This document shows positions 45,218 through 54,131 of a DNA stretch of 64,000 nucleotides, piece by piece. The notes under the pieces were generated by a model that did no database searches, was not told the origin of the DNA, and saw only the letters and a list, made by a program, of their open reading frames with translations. Each line of letters opens with the position of its first letter. Position 1 is the stretch's first letter. The stretch spans positions 434,001 to 498,000 of the forward strand of contig CAVRIZ010000008.1 of NCBI GenBank assembly GCA_963721445.1. Direction: 5' to 3'. A program made the position numbers and the translations under genes. Origin of the DNA: DAIOEK01 sp963721445 (GTDB lineage Bacteria; Chloroflexota; Anaerolineae; Anaerolineales; Anaerolineaceae).

Positions 45218-46660
45218 ATGAAGCCAAAATCCAATATCATCTTCGGCATCCTCATTTCTGTAACCATCCTACTCGGCTGCTCGCCGGTTATCCCAGGCGC
45301 CCTGGTCCCCTCTCCAACTGTCAAGGTGGGACAAACTGAAAACGTCCCTCCTACCGCCGTATTATTTCCAACATTGATTCCAAAGGCTACTCCGACTACC
45401 CCTCCAGCAACAGACTTTCAATACAGCACTTCCAAGGTAATTGGAAAGAAAGTGATTTTCTGGCATCCATGGGTGGGCAAACGGGGAAAAATTATTGAGC
45501 AAATGGCTCTGGAATACAACTTATCCAACCCTTATGATATCCAGGTGGAACCCAGACATTGGGGAGGGGAAGAAGCACTGATTGCGGGTTTTACCTCCTC
45601 AATTCAAGACCCGCCATCCCTGGTTGTCCTGCCACCCGAGTACCGATTCGCTTTTACAGAAATGGGACTAGCATTCCAGGATCTATCCACATATATAGAT
45701 CAATCTTCTTCCGAGATTGGGATGACAGGCATCCAGGATTACCCAGATACTCTCCTGCAACCGGTGAAAACCGAAACAAAAATCTATGGTATTCCTGCCG
45801 CTGGGGATACCCGGGTGATGGTCTATAACAAGACTTGGGCAAAAATTCTTGGCTTCGACCAATCTCCCACCAATTGGGCTGGATTTGTTGAACAGGCTTG
45901 CGCTGCTGCGCAAGTGAACAATAAATTATCAGATCGAAGATTACGGGGAACAGGCGGATGGTTGATCGATCTGGCACCAGATACCGCCCTTGCCTGGATT
46001 CATGCTCTGGGAGCACCTATCCCATTTTCGTCTGAAACCAAAACCACCTATGCCAGTCCAGCCTATCAAAAGGTGTTTAGCGATTTAGTTACCTTACGAT
46101 TGAATGGTTGCGCGTGGGTCGGAAAAAACCCAAATTCAGAATTCTATTTTTCTGACCGTTTAGCTCTTTTCATGACTATGCGAATATCCGATGCGACATC
46201 CCTTGAAAGTACGATGACCACAAAAAAATCAATGGATCAATGGGAGATCCTATCTTTTCCAGGGAACCAGGATCCTGATACCTGGCTGGCAGATATGGAT
46301 TATTTCTTCATTCCCACGACGGACGATGACCAGCAGCTTGCCGCATGGCTTTTCCTGAAATGGCTATCAGCGCCTGAACAGGAATTGCGCCTTTCGTTAA
46401 GTGACGGTTTATTGCCGGCGAGAAAGATCACCTGGGACGTTGTCTTGAAAGCAAATCAACTCCCATCCCAACAGACCGATTGGATGACGAAAACACAGAA
46501 CCCGGTTCCCGGTCCTTATCTATCGGAATGGCTGATCGGAAAATCGGTCCTCGCTGATGGATTCCGTCAAATCATGGAATCAAGTACAACAGAGGAAAAT
46601 TTACCAGCAATACTTGCAGGAATGGAATCTTTCACACAAGAATTGGAAAACAAGGAATGA
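45218..46660 (+). CDS. Extracellular solute-binding lipoprotein (family 1, sugar type)
   Basis: A 480-residue lipoprotein. ATG 45218 is chosen because the signal peptide MKPKSNIIFGILISVTILL ends in LLGCSP. A Pro/Thr-rich linker (about 30-70) is followed by the binding domain: VIFWHPWVGKRGKIIEQMA, IPAAGDTRVMVYNK and TGGWLIDL. No permease or ATPase is adjacent, so it either uses genes elsewhere or acts as a sensor. No clear Shine-Dalgarno. Its stop overlaps rnhA. Confidence 0.85.
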   Translation: MKPKSNIIFGILISVTILLGCSPVIPGALVPSPTVKVGQTENVPPTAVLFPTLIPKATPTTPPATDFQYSTSKVIGKKVIFWHPWVGKRGKIIEQMALEYNLSNPYDIQVEPRHWGGEEALIAGFTSSIQDPPSLVVLPPEYRFAFTEMGLAFQDLSTYIDQSSSEIGMTGIQDYPDTLLQPVKTETKIYGIPAAGDTRVMVYNKTWAKILGFDQSPTNWAGFVEQACAAAQVNNKLSDRRLRGTGGWLIDLAPDTALAWIHALGAPIPFSSETKTTYASPAYQKVFSDLVTLRLNGCAWVGKNPNSEFYFSDRLALFMTMRISDATSLESTMTTKKSMDQWEILSFPGNQDPDTWLADMDYFFIPTTDDDQQLAAWLFLKWLSAPEQELRLSLSDGLLPARKITWDVVLKANQLPSQQTDWMTKTQNPVPGPYLSEWLIGKSVLADGFRQIMESSTTEENLPAILAGMESFTQELENKE

Positions 46661-47100
46661 TGAATCCGATTTCACCGATCGTGATATTTACGGATGGCGC
46701 TTGCGACCCGAATCCGGGCAGGGGTGGATGGGCGGTCGTGATACAGAAGGATGGGAAAATAAAAACCCTTTCAGGTGGAGAAAAACAAACAACGAACAAT
46801 CGGATGGAATTAACCGCCGCGATCATGGCGTTAAGATCGATCCCAGCATCTGTCGATGTAGTGCTCCATAGTGACTCTGAGTATGTAAAGAAAGGAATCA
46901 CAGAATGGATGCCGAATTGGAAAAGACGTGGGTGGAAGCGCAAGGGAGGGGAATTATTAAACCTTGATCTATGGCAGGAGCTTGACAGATTAAATTCGAC
47001 CCGAAAGGTTAGCTGGCAATGGGTCAAGGGTCACGCGGGACATCCAATGAATGAGTTGGCTGATCAGCTCGCGAGTAAAGCCAGTCAGAAAACCTGGTAG
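46657..47100 (+). CDS. rnhA: Ribonuclease HI
   Basis: A 147-residue nuclease that cuts RNA in RNA-DNA hybrids. All four metal ligands are visible: Asp in FTDGACDPNPG, Glu in NNRMELTAA, Asp in LHSDSEYV and Asp in MNELADQLA. KGHAGHPMNE gives the conserved catalytic histidine. The start overlaps the preceding stop as ATGATGA. Confidence 0.96.
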   Translation: MMNPISPIVIFTDGACDPNPGRGGWAVVIQKDGKIKTLSGGEKQTTNNRMELTAAIMALRSIPASVDVVLHSDSEYVKKGITEWMPNWKRRGWKRKGGELLNLDLWQELDRLNSTRKVSWQWVKGHAGHPMNELADQLASKASQKTW

Positions 47101-47128
47101 ATACACCAGAACCTATCTACACCTGCAT

Positions 47129-47163
47129 GTGATTGCGAACCCACTGTGTGGGTTCGCAATCAC
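47129..47163. repeat. Perfect 15-bp hairpin after rnhA
   Basis: A 15-bp perfect inverted repeat (47129-47143 / 47149-47163) with a 5-base loop. There is no following T-run. It may stop transcription weakly, or be a palindromic repeat. Confidence 0.5.
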
Positions 47164-47180
47164 TCATTGACCTCTCCCTA

Positions 47181-47202
47181 CCCTCCCCTGTCCAGGGGAG
47201 GG
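47181..47202. repeat. GC-rich REP-like palindrome
   Basis: CCCTCCCCTG is followed after two bases by its exact complement. With the preceding CCTCTCCCTA it resembles dispersed bacterial repetitive palindromes with CCCTCTCCC-type cores. Only one copy lies in the window. Confidence 0.45.
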
Positions 47203-47216
47203 TTTACTTCCTAATT

Positions 47217-47495
47217 AAAAACGGGCATCTAACCCGCTTGTATGATTTGTGAGGCGACGACGGGATGCGTATCATCCCCTTCCGGGGAAACCCGTGATGT
47301 AGTTAAATCAAAAACGGGCGTTTAACCCGTCTGTTTGATTTGTGAGGCGACGACGGGATGCGTACCATCCCCTTCCGGGGAAACCCGTGATGCAGTTAAA
47401 TCAAAAACGGGCGTTTAACCCGTCTGTTTGATTTGTGAGGCGACGACGGGATGCGTATCATCCCCTTCCGGGGAAACCCGTGATGTAGTTAAATC
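47217..47495 (-). repeat. Three tandem 93-bp repeats derived from the tRNA-Cys 3' end
   Basis: Units 47217-47309, 47310-47402 and 47403-47495 have an exact 93-bp period and differ at only a few positions. On the minus strand each holds a copy of the tRNA-Cys T-arm and acceptor end (ATCACGGGTTT...ATCCCGTCGTCGCCTCA) in which the T-loop carries a 22-base GC-rich hairpin insert, followed by a copy of the terminator. A fourth, partial unit (47496-47560) merges with the true tRNA-Cys. The copies cannot fold into whole tRNAs. Confidence 0.9.
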
Positions 47496-47516
47496 AAAAA
47501 CGGGCGTTTAACCCGT
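47496..47516 (-). terminator. Terminator of the tRNA operon
   Basis: Minus-strand ACGGG...CCCGT stem with a 7-base loop followed by five T residues, 14 bases beyond tRNA-Cys. Copies lie in each 93-bp repeat (47217-47237, 47310-47330, 47403-47423). Confidence 0.7.
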
Positions 47517-47530
47517 CTGTTTGATTTGTG

Positions 47531-47601
47531 AGGCGACGACGGGATTTGAACCCGTGATGAGGGTTTTGCAGACCCTTGCCTTGCCACTTGGCCACGTCGC
47601 C
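47531..47601 (-). tRNA. tRNA-Cys (anticodon GCA)
   Basis: A 71-base cloverleaf. Acceptor GGCGACG pairs with CGTCGCC, T arm ACGGG-TTCAAAT-CCCGT, anticodon stem AGGGT/ACCCT with GCA in the loop. CCA not encoded. Last tRNA of the Phe-Gly-Cys operon. Confidence 0.95.
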
Positions 47602-47661
47602 GTAAAAAATGGGCTGATAACTTTGGATCTTTCACCCATTAGTATCAGCCACAGTTTTCTG

Positions 47662-47734
<73 letters not shown>

Positions 47735-47875
47735 ATTACCTTGAGGGGATCTGACTGGTGCCAGTAGTCTTCCCTGAGTGCAAGCGAGAGTATAACGAAT
47801 TCCCTATTGGATGTCAACCCTTAATCTGGGTATGCCGAACACCATCTCATGGATTCCCGCTGGTTAAATCAAAGG

Positions 47876-47948
47876 TGCCGAGACGCAGAATCGGACTGCG
47901 GACACTGCGATTTTCAGTCGCATGCTCTACCAACTGAGCTATCTCGGC
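47876..47948 (-). tRNA. tRNA-Phe (anticodon GAA)
   Basis: A 73-base cloverleaf. Acceptor GCCGAGA pairs with TCTCGGC, anticodon loop CTGAAAA, T arm CGCAG-TCCGATT-CTGCG. A strong promoter is 20 bases upstream. Confidence 0.95.
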
Positions 47949-47968
47949 ACATTCTTAATTGCTGCGTG

Positions 47969-47997
47969 ATTTTACTAAGAAGGTTGGTAACTGTCAA
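47969..47997 (-). promoter_or_regulatory. Promoter of the tRNA-Phe-Gly-Cys operon
   Basis: Minus-strand TTGACA (47997-47992), a 17-base spacer and TAAAAT (47974-47969). Confidence 0.75.
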
Positions 47998-48096
47998 GCA
48001 TCCACCCATTCTTCCCACCCATCAATATCACTCAGCGTATATTATTAATTGATATTGCCGTGGCATATTTGGTGCAACAAACCAAGCGGATTCGCT

Positions 48097-48125
48097 TTGA
48101 CAATCTATCCTGCCAAAGCTAAAAT
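48097..48125 (+). promoter_or_regulatory. Promoter of coaE
   Basis: TTGACA (48097-48102), a 17-base spacer and TAAAAT (48120-48125), about 55 bases upstream of the GTG start. Confidence 0.7.
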
Positions 48126-48183
48126 GAAACAGGGTGATTTTTTTACACACCTGTTAGCTATTTATGCATACCGGGGAGTAATC

Positions 48184-49318
48184 GTGAGTAAATGGGCAGA
48201 TAAATATGTCATCGGCCTAACCGGGAATATCGCCACCGGAAAAAGTGTCGTCAGAAAAATGCTCGAGCGCTTGGGTGCGTTCGGGCTGGATGCGGATGCG
48301 CTCAGCAATCGCGCCATCGCGAGAGACGCACCAGGTTATCAACCGGTCGTGAATTATTTCGGGCGCTGGATACTTGCAGAAGACCAACAGATAGACAGAG
48401 GACGTCTGGCGCGGATCGTTTTCAATGACCCTGCTGCATTGACCGCACTGGAATCCATCGTACACCCATTGGTCATCCAGGCTGTTGATATCATCATCCG
48501 ACGGGCAAATCAATCGGTTATTGCGGTAGAAGCGATTAAATTGATCGAGACTGAGCTTAAGTCATCGGTGAGCAGCATCTGGGTGGTCACTTCTCCCCGC
48601 GATACCCAGTTAAAGCGATTGATCGACGTCCGGAAAATGGATCAGAAACGAGGCGATTCGAAGGATCGATGCTCAATCCACCCAGGCAGAAAAGATCACT
48701 CACGCCAATGTGATCATTACAAATAATGGCTCGTACGAAGACACCTGGAAGCAGGTGTATGACGCATGGAAAAAAATCGCACTGCCCACCAGCATCCTGA
48801 AAGAACCGATCGTTTCCATTCCACGCGGCAAACTCACAGCCAGGCGTGGTACACCAAAAGATTTCGATCAGATGCTTAAATTGGTCAATCAGTTGGACCC
48901 GAAGGAAGAAAAAAGAAACCGGGCAGAGTTTTTACAAACTCTAAATGATAATGCGTTCATTCTTCTGGAAACCGAAAACAAGCTGGTTGGATTGGCTGGT
49001 TGGCAGGTGGAAAACCTGATCAGCCGGACAACCGATATTTTTGTCGATCCAGCTATTCCAATCCAGGAATCCATCCCGGTGCTTGTGGATCATGTTGAGA
49101 AATCAGCCCGTGACCATCAGTGTGAAGCGTCCCTTATTTTCCTCCCGCCATACATGGCAAGATTGAACGAACTCTGGCATGCGCTCGGATACGAGAACCG
49201 CCCTCCCCATTCATTGGAAGTTCAAGCCTGGCAGGAAGCCGCCATCGAGTCGATGCCATTCGGTACTTTAATGTTCTTTAAACAACTTAGGCAGGATCGA
49301 GTCCTCAGACCGATTTAA
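48184..49318 (+). CDS. coaE: Dephospho-CoA kinase fused to a GNAT-like domain, interrupted by one +1 frameshift
   Basis: The GTG at 48184 follows GGGGAG. The kinase part (about 1-200) has the P-loop GLTGNIATGKS, DADALSN, RGRLARIVF and VEAIKLIET, i.e. the last step of CoA synthesis. At about 48649-48651 an AAA where AA is expected breaks the frame after RKMDQ. The other frame continues with EAIRRIDAQSTQAEKITHA and VIITNNGSYEDT, the normal CoaE ending. Without a stop it goes on for about 175 more residues resembling a GNAT acetyltransferase (TARRGTPKDFDQ, NKLVGLAGWQVENL, ending in RQDRVLRPI). One base removed gives 377 residues. The acetyl acceptor of the second domain is unknown. Confidence 0.85.
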
Positions 49319-49393
49319 CCTGATCCAATTAGAATCCTATCTTCGTTGTAAGGCGATTACCTGGTACCTTTCAGCAAGCCTTGAGTAAATAAT

Positions 49394-50272
49394 TTGTCAA
49401 ATTTCATCAGTAATCTCACTCTTCTCTTCCAACGGCTCAATTGGCTTAGTCTACTGGACCTCTTTATTGTGACGGTGATTTTTTACGCCTTGTTGCAGAT
49501 GATCAAAGACACCAAGGCTGTGATCCTGTTAAGGGGAATGATTATTCTTGTACTCCTGCTGAGTATTTTAACAACTGTAATCAATTTGCCTGCTTTCAGT
49601 TGGTTGATAAAAACTACTTTGCCCGCCCTACTGTTAGCCATCCCGGTAATTTTCGCACCAGAGATCAGGCGCGGTTTGGAACGGATCGGTAGAGCAGGTT
49701 CCGTTATTACGATTGGTCAAAAAACATACCAATTTGAAATGGAGAAGACGATCCAGACAGTTGTTGCCGCTTCATCCCGTCTGGCCAGTAAGAAACATGG
49801 CGCATTAATTATTTTTCAACGGAGTGATAACTTAACCGAATATATTCAGACTGGTGTTCAGCTCAACTCATCGATCACTCCAGAATTGCTTCTCCAGGTC
49901 TTTTACCCGAATACTCCATTGCATGATGGCGCTGCCATCATCGTTCATAATGAGTTGGTTGCCGCCGCATGTGTAATGCCCCTCTCAGCCAGTGGAATCC
50001 TCAACCGCACACCCGATCGTTCTCTGGGATTACGCCATCGGGCTGCGTTGGGAATTTCGGAAGCGACGGATGCCATTGCTGTTGTTGTTTCGGAAGAAAC
50101 AGGCAGCATATCAATTGCCCACGCAGGTCGAATGATCCGGCGGCTTGATCCTGAAAGACTGGAGAATATACTCACAGCGTTTTATCGCCCGGAGAGGATT
50201 ACCAAACCCTCTGCTTCTCCACTTAAAGAGTTCATTCGCATGATCAAAGGTGGACGGGAGGATGATCGATGA
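49394..50272 (+). CDS. cdaA: Diadenylate cyclase (CdaA type)
   Basis: Makes c-di-AMP, which controls potassium and osmotic balance. Three membrane helices lie in residues 1-90; the DAC domain has DGA at 178-180 and RHR at 214-216. It starts with TTG at 49394, the only start that keeps the first helix; the ribosome site is weak. The stop overlaps the ATG of the YbbR gene, the usual cdaA-cdaR pair. Confidence 0.93.
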   Translation: MSNFISNLTLLFQRLNWLSLLDLFIVTVIFYALLQMIKDTKAVILLRGMIILVLLLSILTTVINLPAFSWLIKTTLPALLLAIPVIFAPEIRRGLERIGRAGSVITIGQKTYQFEMEKTIQTVVAASSRLASKKHGALIIFQRSDNLTEYIQTGVQLNSSITPELLLQVFYPNTPLHDGAAIIVHNELVAAACVMPLSASGILNRTPDRSLGLRHRAALGISEATDAIAVVVSEETGSISIAHAGRMIRRLDPERLENILTAFYRPERITKPSASPLKEFIRMIKGGREDDR

Positions 50273-51516
50273 TCACCCTCCTTCGTGCTTTCCTGAAGAA
50301 CTTACCCACCTTGTTGATCGCTATTATTATGGCGATATCTGCCTGGACTGCAGCTGTAATATCCTCAGATCCAAACGAGTTACGTGTCTATGCGCAACCA
50401 GTCACCGTGGAATTCCTCGGCCAGGATCCACAATTGATTGTCTTGGGCTCATCCGTGAAACAAATCAGGGCTACGATCAATGCGCCTCGGTCTGTCTGGA
50501 CTGCGTTGAATGCCCAGACCAGCCATATTAAGGCATTCATCGATCTTTCTGGGCTCGCTTCAGGAACATTTGAAATTCCAATCCAGGTACAGGTTGACAC
50601 CCGTCCAGTGGAAGTAGTTCAAATTTCTCCCCAGACGATATCGATAACACTGGAAAAAATGGTAAATCATACGTTCCCGGTGCAGTTGATGATGAATGGA
50701 AATCCAGCGGTTGGATTCCAGGCAGAAAAAGCGATTATCTCACCGACTGAAGTCATGGTTACTGGACCGCTCTCTGTAGTCAATCAAATCGAACAGATCC
50801 GGGCAGCCGTTGAATTGAATCAGGTTAAACAAAGCATTCAAAATACTCTCGTTTTACAGGCCGTGGATGCAAATGGAGATTTTATCGACGGCGTTTCCAT
50901 CAGCCCTGAAAGGATCAGTGTCAATCTCCCAATCACCCAGAAAGGTGGTTATCGTAATGTGGTTATTAAGGTAGTCACCCAGGGGACGCTTGCGAATGGC
51001 TACCGTTTGACCAACATCTCTGTCTACCCACCGAATGTGACGGTATATTCCAACGATCCATCAAAGGTGGATAGTTTGCCCGGTTACGTTGAGACGAAAC
51101 CAATTCAATTGGATAACTTAAAATCGGACCTTATTCTTCCGATTGAATTAAACCTCCCAGAGGGGGTATCCCTTGTGGGTGTCGAGCAGATAAATTTGCA
51201 AGCCGGGATCGCAGCAATCGAGAGCAGCCTGACCATGTCTCGCATCCCAATTCAATTTGAAGGGATTACTGACGGGCTTACTGCTTCTGCTTCTCCGGAG
51301 GTCGTGGATGTGATCCTTTCCGGTCCACTGCCGTTATTAGATCAACTTTCACCTGCCGCGGTTCAAGTTATGCTCAACCTGACCGGGATGGTGCCAGGCA
51401 CCTATCAGATCATTCCAATCGTTACGGTCGATTCTCAAGAGATCAGAATCGAATCGGTATTACCGGCAACCATCGAAGTTGTGATACAATCCAACGCCCC
51501 AACTCCAACACCTTAA
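50269..51516 (+). CDS. cdaR: YbbR-domain protein, CdaA regulator (CdaR)
   Basis: A 415-residue protein with an N-terminal membrane anchor (about 5-30) and at least four extracytoplasmic YbbR beta repeats, seen as repeated units such as VYPPNVTVYSNDPSKVDSLPG and KAIISPTEVMVTGP. It controls CdaA activity. A Pro/Thr tail ends the protein. No glmM follows, unlike in Bacillus. Confidence 0.9.
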   Translation: MITLLRAFLKNLPTLLIAIIMAISAWTAAVISSDPNELRVYAQPVTVEFLGQDPQLIVLGSSVKQIRATINAPRSVWTALNAQTSHIKAFIDLSGLASGTFEIPIQVQVDTRPVEVVQISPQTISITLEKMVNHTFPVQLMMNGNPAVGFQAEKAIISPTEVMVTGPLSVVNQIEQIRAAVELNQVKQSIQNTLVLQAVDANGDFIDGVSISPERISVNLPITQKGGYRNVVIKVVTQGTLANGYRLTNISVYPPNVTVYSNDPSKVDSLPGYVETKPIQLDNLKSDLILPIELNLPEGVSLVGVEQINLQAGIAAIESSLTMSRIPIQFEGITDGLTASASPEVVDVILSGPLPLLDQLSPAAVQVMLNLTGMVPGTYQIIPIVTVDSQEIRIESVLPATIEVVIQSNAPTPTP

Positions 51517-51526
51517 GAGAGAAATT

Positions 51527-52894
51527 ATGAGAAAGAATGTTGTCGCCCTTGTAGGACGACCGAATGTGGGAAAAAGCACATTATTTAATCGTCTGGTTGG
51601 TGAACCACTCGCGATAGTGGATGATACGCCAGGCACGACCCGCGATCGTATTTTTGCTGAAGGCGAATGGCTCAATACAACTTTCGATCTCATCGACACG
51701 GGTGGAATAGATCCAACGACAGCTGCTTCCGGAAAAGACCCATTGTCCATAGGATCCGCGGATTTCATTGAGGAGATCCGGGCTCAGGCCTTCATTGCCG
51801 TGCAAGAAGCAGATGTTGTATTATTTATCACCGACGCCACAACCGGTGTCGCTCCTGCAGATCTGGAAGTGGCAAATCTTTTACGAAAATCTCAAAAAAA
51901 GGTGGAAGGTCTTTCGTATCCACCTATCTTACTAGTTGTCAATAAAGCCGACAGTCCTCGATTAAGGGAAGTGGCATCCCAATTCTATGAGCTTGGAATG
52001 GGCGAGCCCTATCCAATTTCTGCACTTCACGGGACGGGAACGGGCGATCTGTTGGACGCCATGGTTGCGGTTTTCCCCCACGAAGTTGAGGATACCGAAG
52101 ACGAATCTGCGAAGATCTCTATAGTCGGTAAACCCAATGTCGGGAAATCCAGCCTGCTTAATCGATTGGCTGGAGAGGAGCGATCGATCGTCAGTCCGAT
52201 CGCAGGAACAACCCGTGACGCAATAGATACCCATCTCGATCTGGATGGAACCCCTGTCACTCTGATCGATACTGCAGGAATTCGAAGACGGGGAAAAATT
52301 ATTCCGGGCGTCGAGAGATATAGTGTTATCCGGTCGTTACGCGCGATTGAGCGTTCTGATGTGTCATTACTGGTCATAGACGCAGTGGATGGGTTATCAG
52401 CACAGGATGCACATATTGCTGGTTTTATCCTCGAAGCCTGGAAGAGTGTAGTGGTTGTAGTGAATAAGTGGGACGCGGTTGAAAAAGACAGCGATACCAT
52501 GGATCAATATACTGAATATATACGGCGTGAGCTCAAGTTCCTGGCTTATGTGCCTATCCTCTTCATTTCCGCAAAAACCGGAAAAAATGTGGATGCAGTT
52601 CTCCCCCTGGCATTACGGGTCCAGGAAGAGCGATTAGTGCGATTGACAACATCTCAAATCAATAAGATCATACAGGCAGCCCAGGATGCCCACCCTGCTC
52701 CATCTCATGCTGGCCGTAGTATGCGAATGTATTATGGGACACAGGTGCGAAGTGATCCACCGACATTTATGATCTATGTTAATGAGCCAAAACTCGCTCA
52801 TTTTAGCTATGTACGCTATCTGGAAAACCAGCTACGAAAAGAGTATAGTTTTCTGGGGACGCCTATCCGATTTGTTTTCAAACCACGCCATTAA
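51527..52894 (+). CDS. der: GTPase Der (EngA)
   Basis: A 455-residue double GTPase for 50S assembly. The first G domain has GRPNVGKST (10-18), DTPGTTRD and DTGG; the second has GKPNVGKSS near 200, GTTRDAID, DTAGIRRRGK and NKWD. A C-terminal KH-like domain (about 355-455) ends in LGTPIRFVFK. Confidence 0.97.
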   Translation: MRKNVVALVGRPNVGKSTLFNRLVGEPLAIVDDTPGTTRDRIFAEGEWLNTTFDLIDTGGIDPTTAASGKDPLSIGSADFIEEIRAQAFIAVQEADVVLFITDATTGVAPADLEVANLLRKSQKKVEGLSYPPILLVVNKADSPRLREVASQFYELGMGEPYPISALHGTGTGDLLDAMVAVFPHEVEDTEDESAKISIVGKPNVGKSSLLNRLAGEERSIVSPIAGTTRDAIDTHLDLDGTPVTLIDTAGIRRRGKIIPGVERYSVIRSLRAIERSDVSLLVIDAVDGLSAQDAHIAGFILEAWKSVVVVVNKWDAVEKDSDTMDQYTEYIRRELKFLAYVPILFISAKTGKNVDAVLPLALRVQEERLVRLTTSQINKIIQAAQDAHPAPSHAGRSMRMYYGTQVRSDPPTFMIYVNEPKLAHFSYVRYLENQLRKEYSFLGTPIRFVFKPRH

Positions 52895-52947
52895 TCATTC
52901 CCTAATGTGCCAGACCTATAATCCCTTCATGGGAGGACTGTTTACTT

Positions 52948-53547
52948 ATGACTAACGAACAAGTTCCGAGCACATCCGTGCCAGATAAATTACCGGAACT
53001 TTCGCAACACTCTACTCTGCGCCGGGTCCTATTCGATATCGCCGAGACGCTAATACTCGCGTTGGTGCTTTATTTCGGAATTGATGCCATCTCAGCCAGA
53101 GTTCGAGTTCAAAATGTAAGTATGCAACCCACACTTTTTGAAGGTGAATTCGTCCTGGTAAGTAAACTGGCTTACAAATTGGGCGAGACCAAGATTGGTG
53201 ACATTATTGTCTTCCATGCTCCGACCGAACCGGGTGAAGATTTCATCAAGCGGATAATCGGTACCCCAGGTGATCAGGTTAAGATTTATGGTGGAAAAGT
53301 ATTTGTAAACGGTTTTCGACTGGATGAGGTTTACCTGGCAGATGCACCAAATTATGACGGTGAATGGCTTGTCCCGGAAGGAAGTCTTTTTGTCCTGGGC
53401 GACAACCGGAATCAATCATCTGATTCCCATCGCTGGGGATTTGTTCCACTTGACAATGTAGTTGGTCGGGCTGTTGTCATCTATTGGCCGATGAGTAAAT
53501 TCGCAGTCCTTGACCAGCCAAATATTGTCTCGGCTGATCATCAGTAA
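52948..53547 (+). CDS. lepB: Signal peptidase I
   Basis: A 199-residue membrane protease that removes export signals. One membrane helix lies at about 30-48. The catalytic serine is S58 in VSMQPTL and the lysine K101 in FIKRIIGTPGD. LGDNRNQSSDSHRWG is the third family motif. TATAAT lies upstream at about 52917 with a weak -35. It follows der. Confidence 0.95.
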   Translation: MTNEQVPSTSVPDKLPELSQHSTLRRVLFDIAETLILALVLYFGIDAISARVRVQNVSMQPTLFEGEFVLVSKLAYKLGETKIGDIIVFHAPTEPGEDFIKRIIGTPGDQVKIYGGKVFVNGFRLDEVYLADAPNYDGEWLVPEGSLFVLGDNRNQSSDSHRWGFVPLDNVVGRAVVIYWPMSKFAVLDQPNIVSADHQ

Positions 53548-53607
53548 TAATTGGAGTGTTTTTATCCCAATTTGATGGTGGTTTTGTATTTTTGGAAGTA
53601 CAATAAG

Positions 53608-53910
53608 ATGACAATGTTATCAATCACCAGTACACCAAATACCATTCCCTGTATAGAATGCCAGGTCGGTGTGATGCATAAACGGCATATCACTTACTTT
53701 ACCTGGTTGGGTGATGAATTGATCACTGTACCCAACTTTCCCGCCTGGGTTTGTGACGTCTGCGGAAAACGGGAATATGACCAACAAGCTGAAATGTGGT
53801 TGCACACCTTATTAAAACCGGAAGCAGGAAACACTACGATCAAAACACGTAAGCATCGCCAGAAAATAATACGACCGACTCAACCACCGATTTCTGATCA
53901 CAAAAGTTAA
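53608..53910 (+). CDS. YgiT-type zinc finger protein
   Basis: A 100-residue protein with two CxxC pairs (CIECQVG and VCDVCGK), the YgiT/MqsA N-terminal zinc finger layout. ATG 53608 (MTMLSI) is the likely start. In MqsA this finger is joined to a DNA-binding domain; here only a basic tail of about 35 residues follows. It may be an antitoxin-like or regulatory relic. No toxin gene is adjacent. Confidence 0.65.
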   Translation: MTMLSITSTPNTIPCIECQVGVMHKRHITYFTWLGDELITVPNFPAWVCDVCGKREYDQQAEMWLHTLLKPEAGNTTIKTRKHRQKIIRPTQPPISDHKS

Positions 53911-53918
53911 TCCGATAT

Positions 53919-53944
53919 AACCACCCAATCTGGGTGGTTTTTTT
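53919..53944 (+). terminator. Rho-independent terminator
   Basis: A 9-bp AACCACCCA stem with a 3-base loop, followed by seven T residues, just after the zinc finger stop. Confidence 0.9.
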
Positions 53945-54054
53945 ATCTCGTTCTTAACCTAACGAAAGGCAACGCTGACATCTCAAATATAAGATGCAAA
54001 TGATACTACCGCAAAATTGTTCGACTTGTTAAGAATGTTTACGAATAGATTCAT

Positions 54055-54083
54055 TTGACGAGTATTCAATGGCATGCTATGAT
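54055..54083 (+). promoter_or_regulatory. Promoter of the PIN-TRAM gene
   Basis: TTGACG (54055-54060), a 17-base spacer and TATGAT (54078-54083). Transcription would start near 54090, about 42 bases before the ATG. Confidence 0.75.
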
Positions 54084-54131
54084 GCGAATAGGAATTTATT
54101 TTTTATTATTTTATTTTTTTCTGGAGCTATT

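Noticed and set aside
16740..46660. TGA read as an amino acid across the genome
   Set aside because: Many genes here end in TGA with the next gene starting in overlap (for example cdaA at 50272), so TGA is a normal stop.
47217..47495. CRISPR array
   Set aside because: The 93-bp units are directly contiguous with no unique spacers, and they match tRNA-Cys and its terminator.
48710..49318. GNAT-like part as a separate gene starting at ATG 48710
   Set aside because: Its first residues are the last conserved residues of CoaE (VIITNNGSYEDT), and no ribosome site precedes the ATG.
53608..53910. A toxin-antitoxin pair with the YgiT-type finger
   Set aside because: Neither neighbour (lepB, PIN-TRAM membrane protein) has the size or layout of an MqsR-type toxin; the PIN gene has its own promoter and a terminator lies between.
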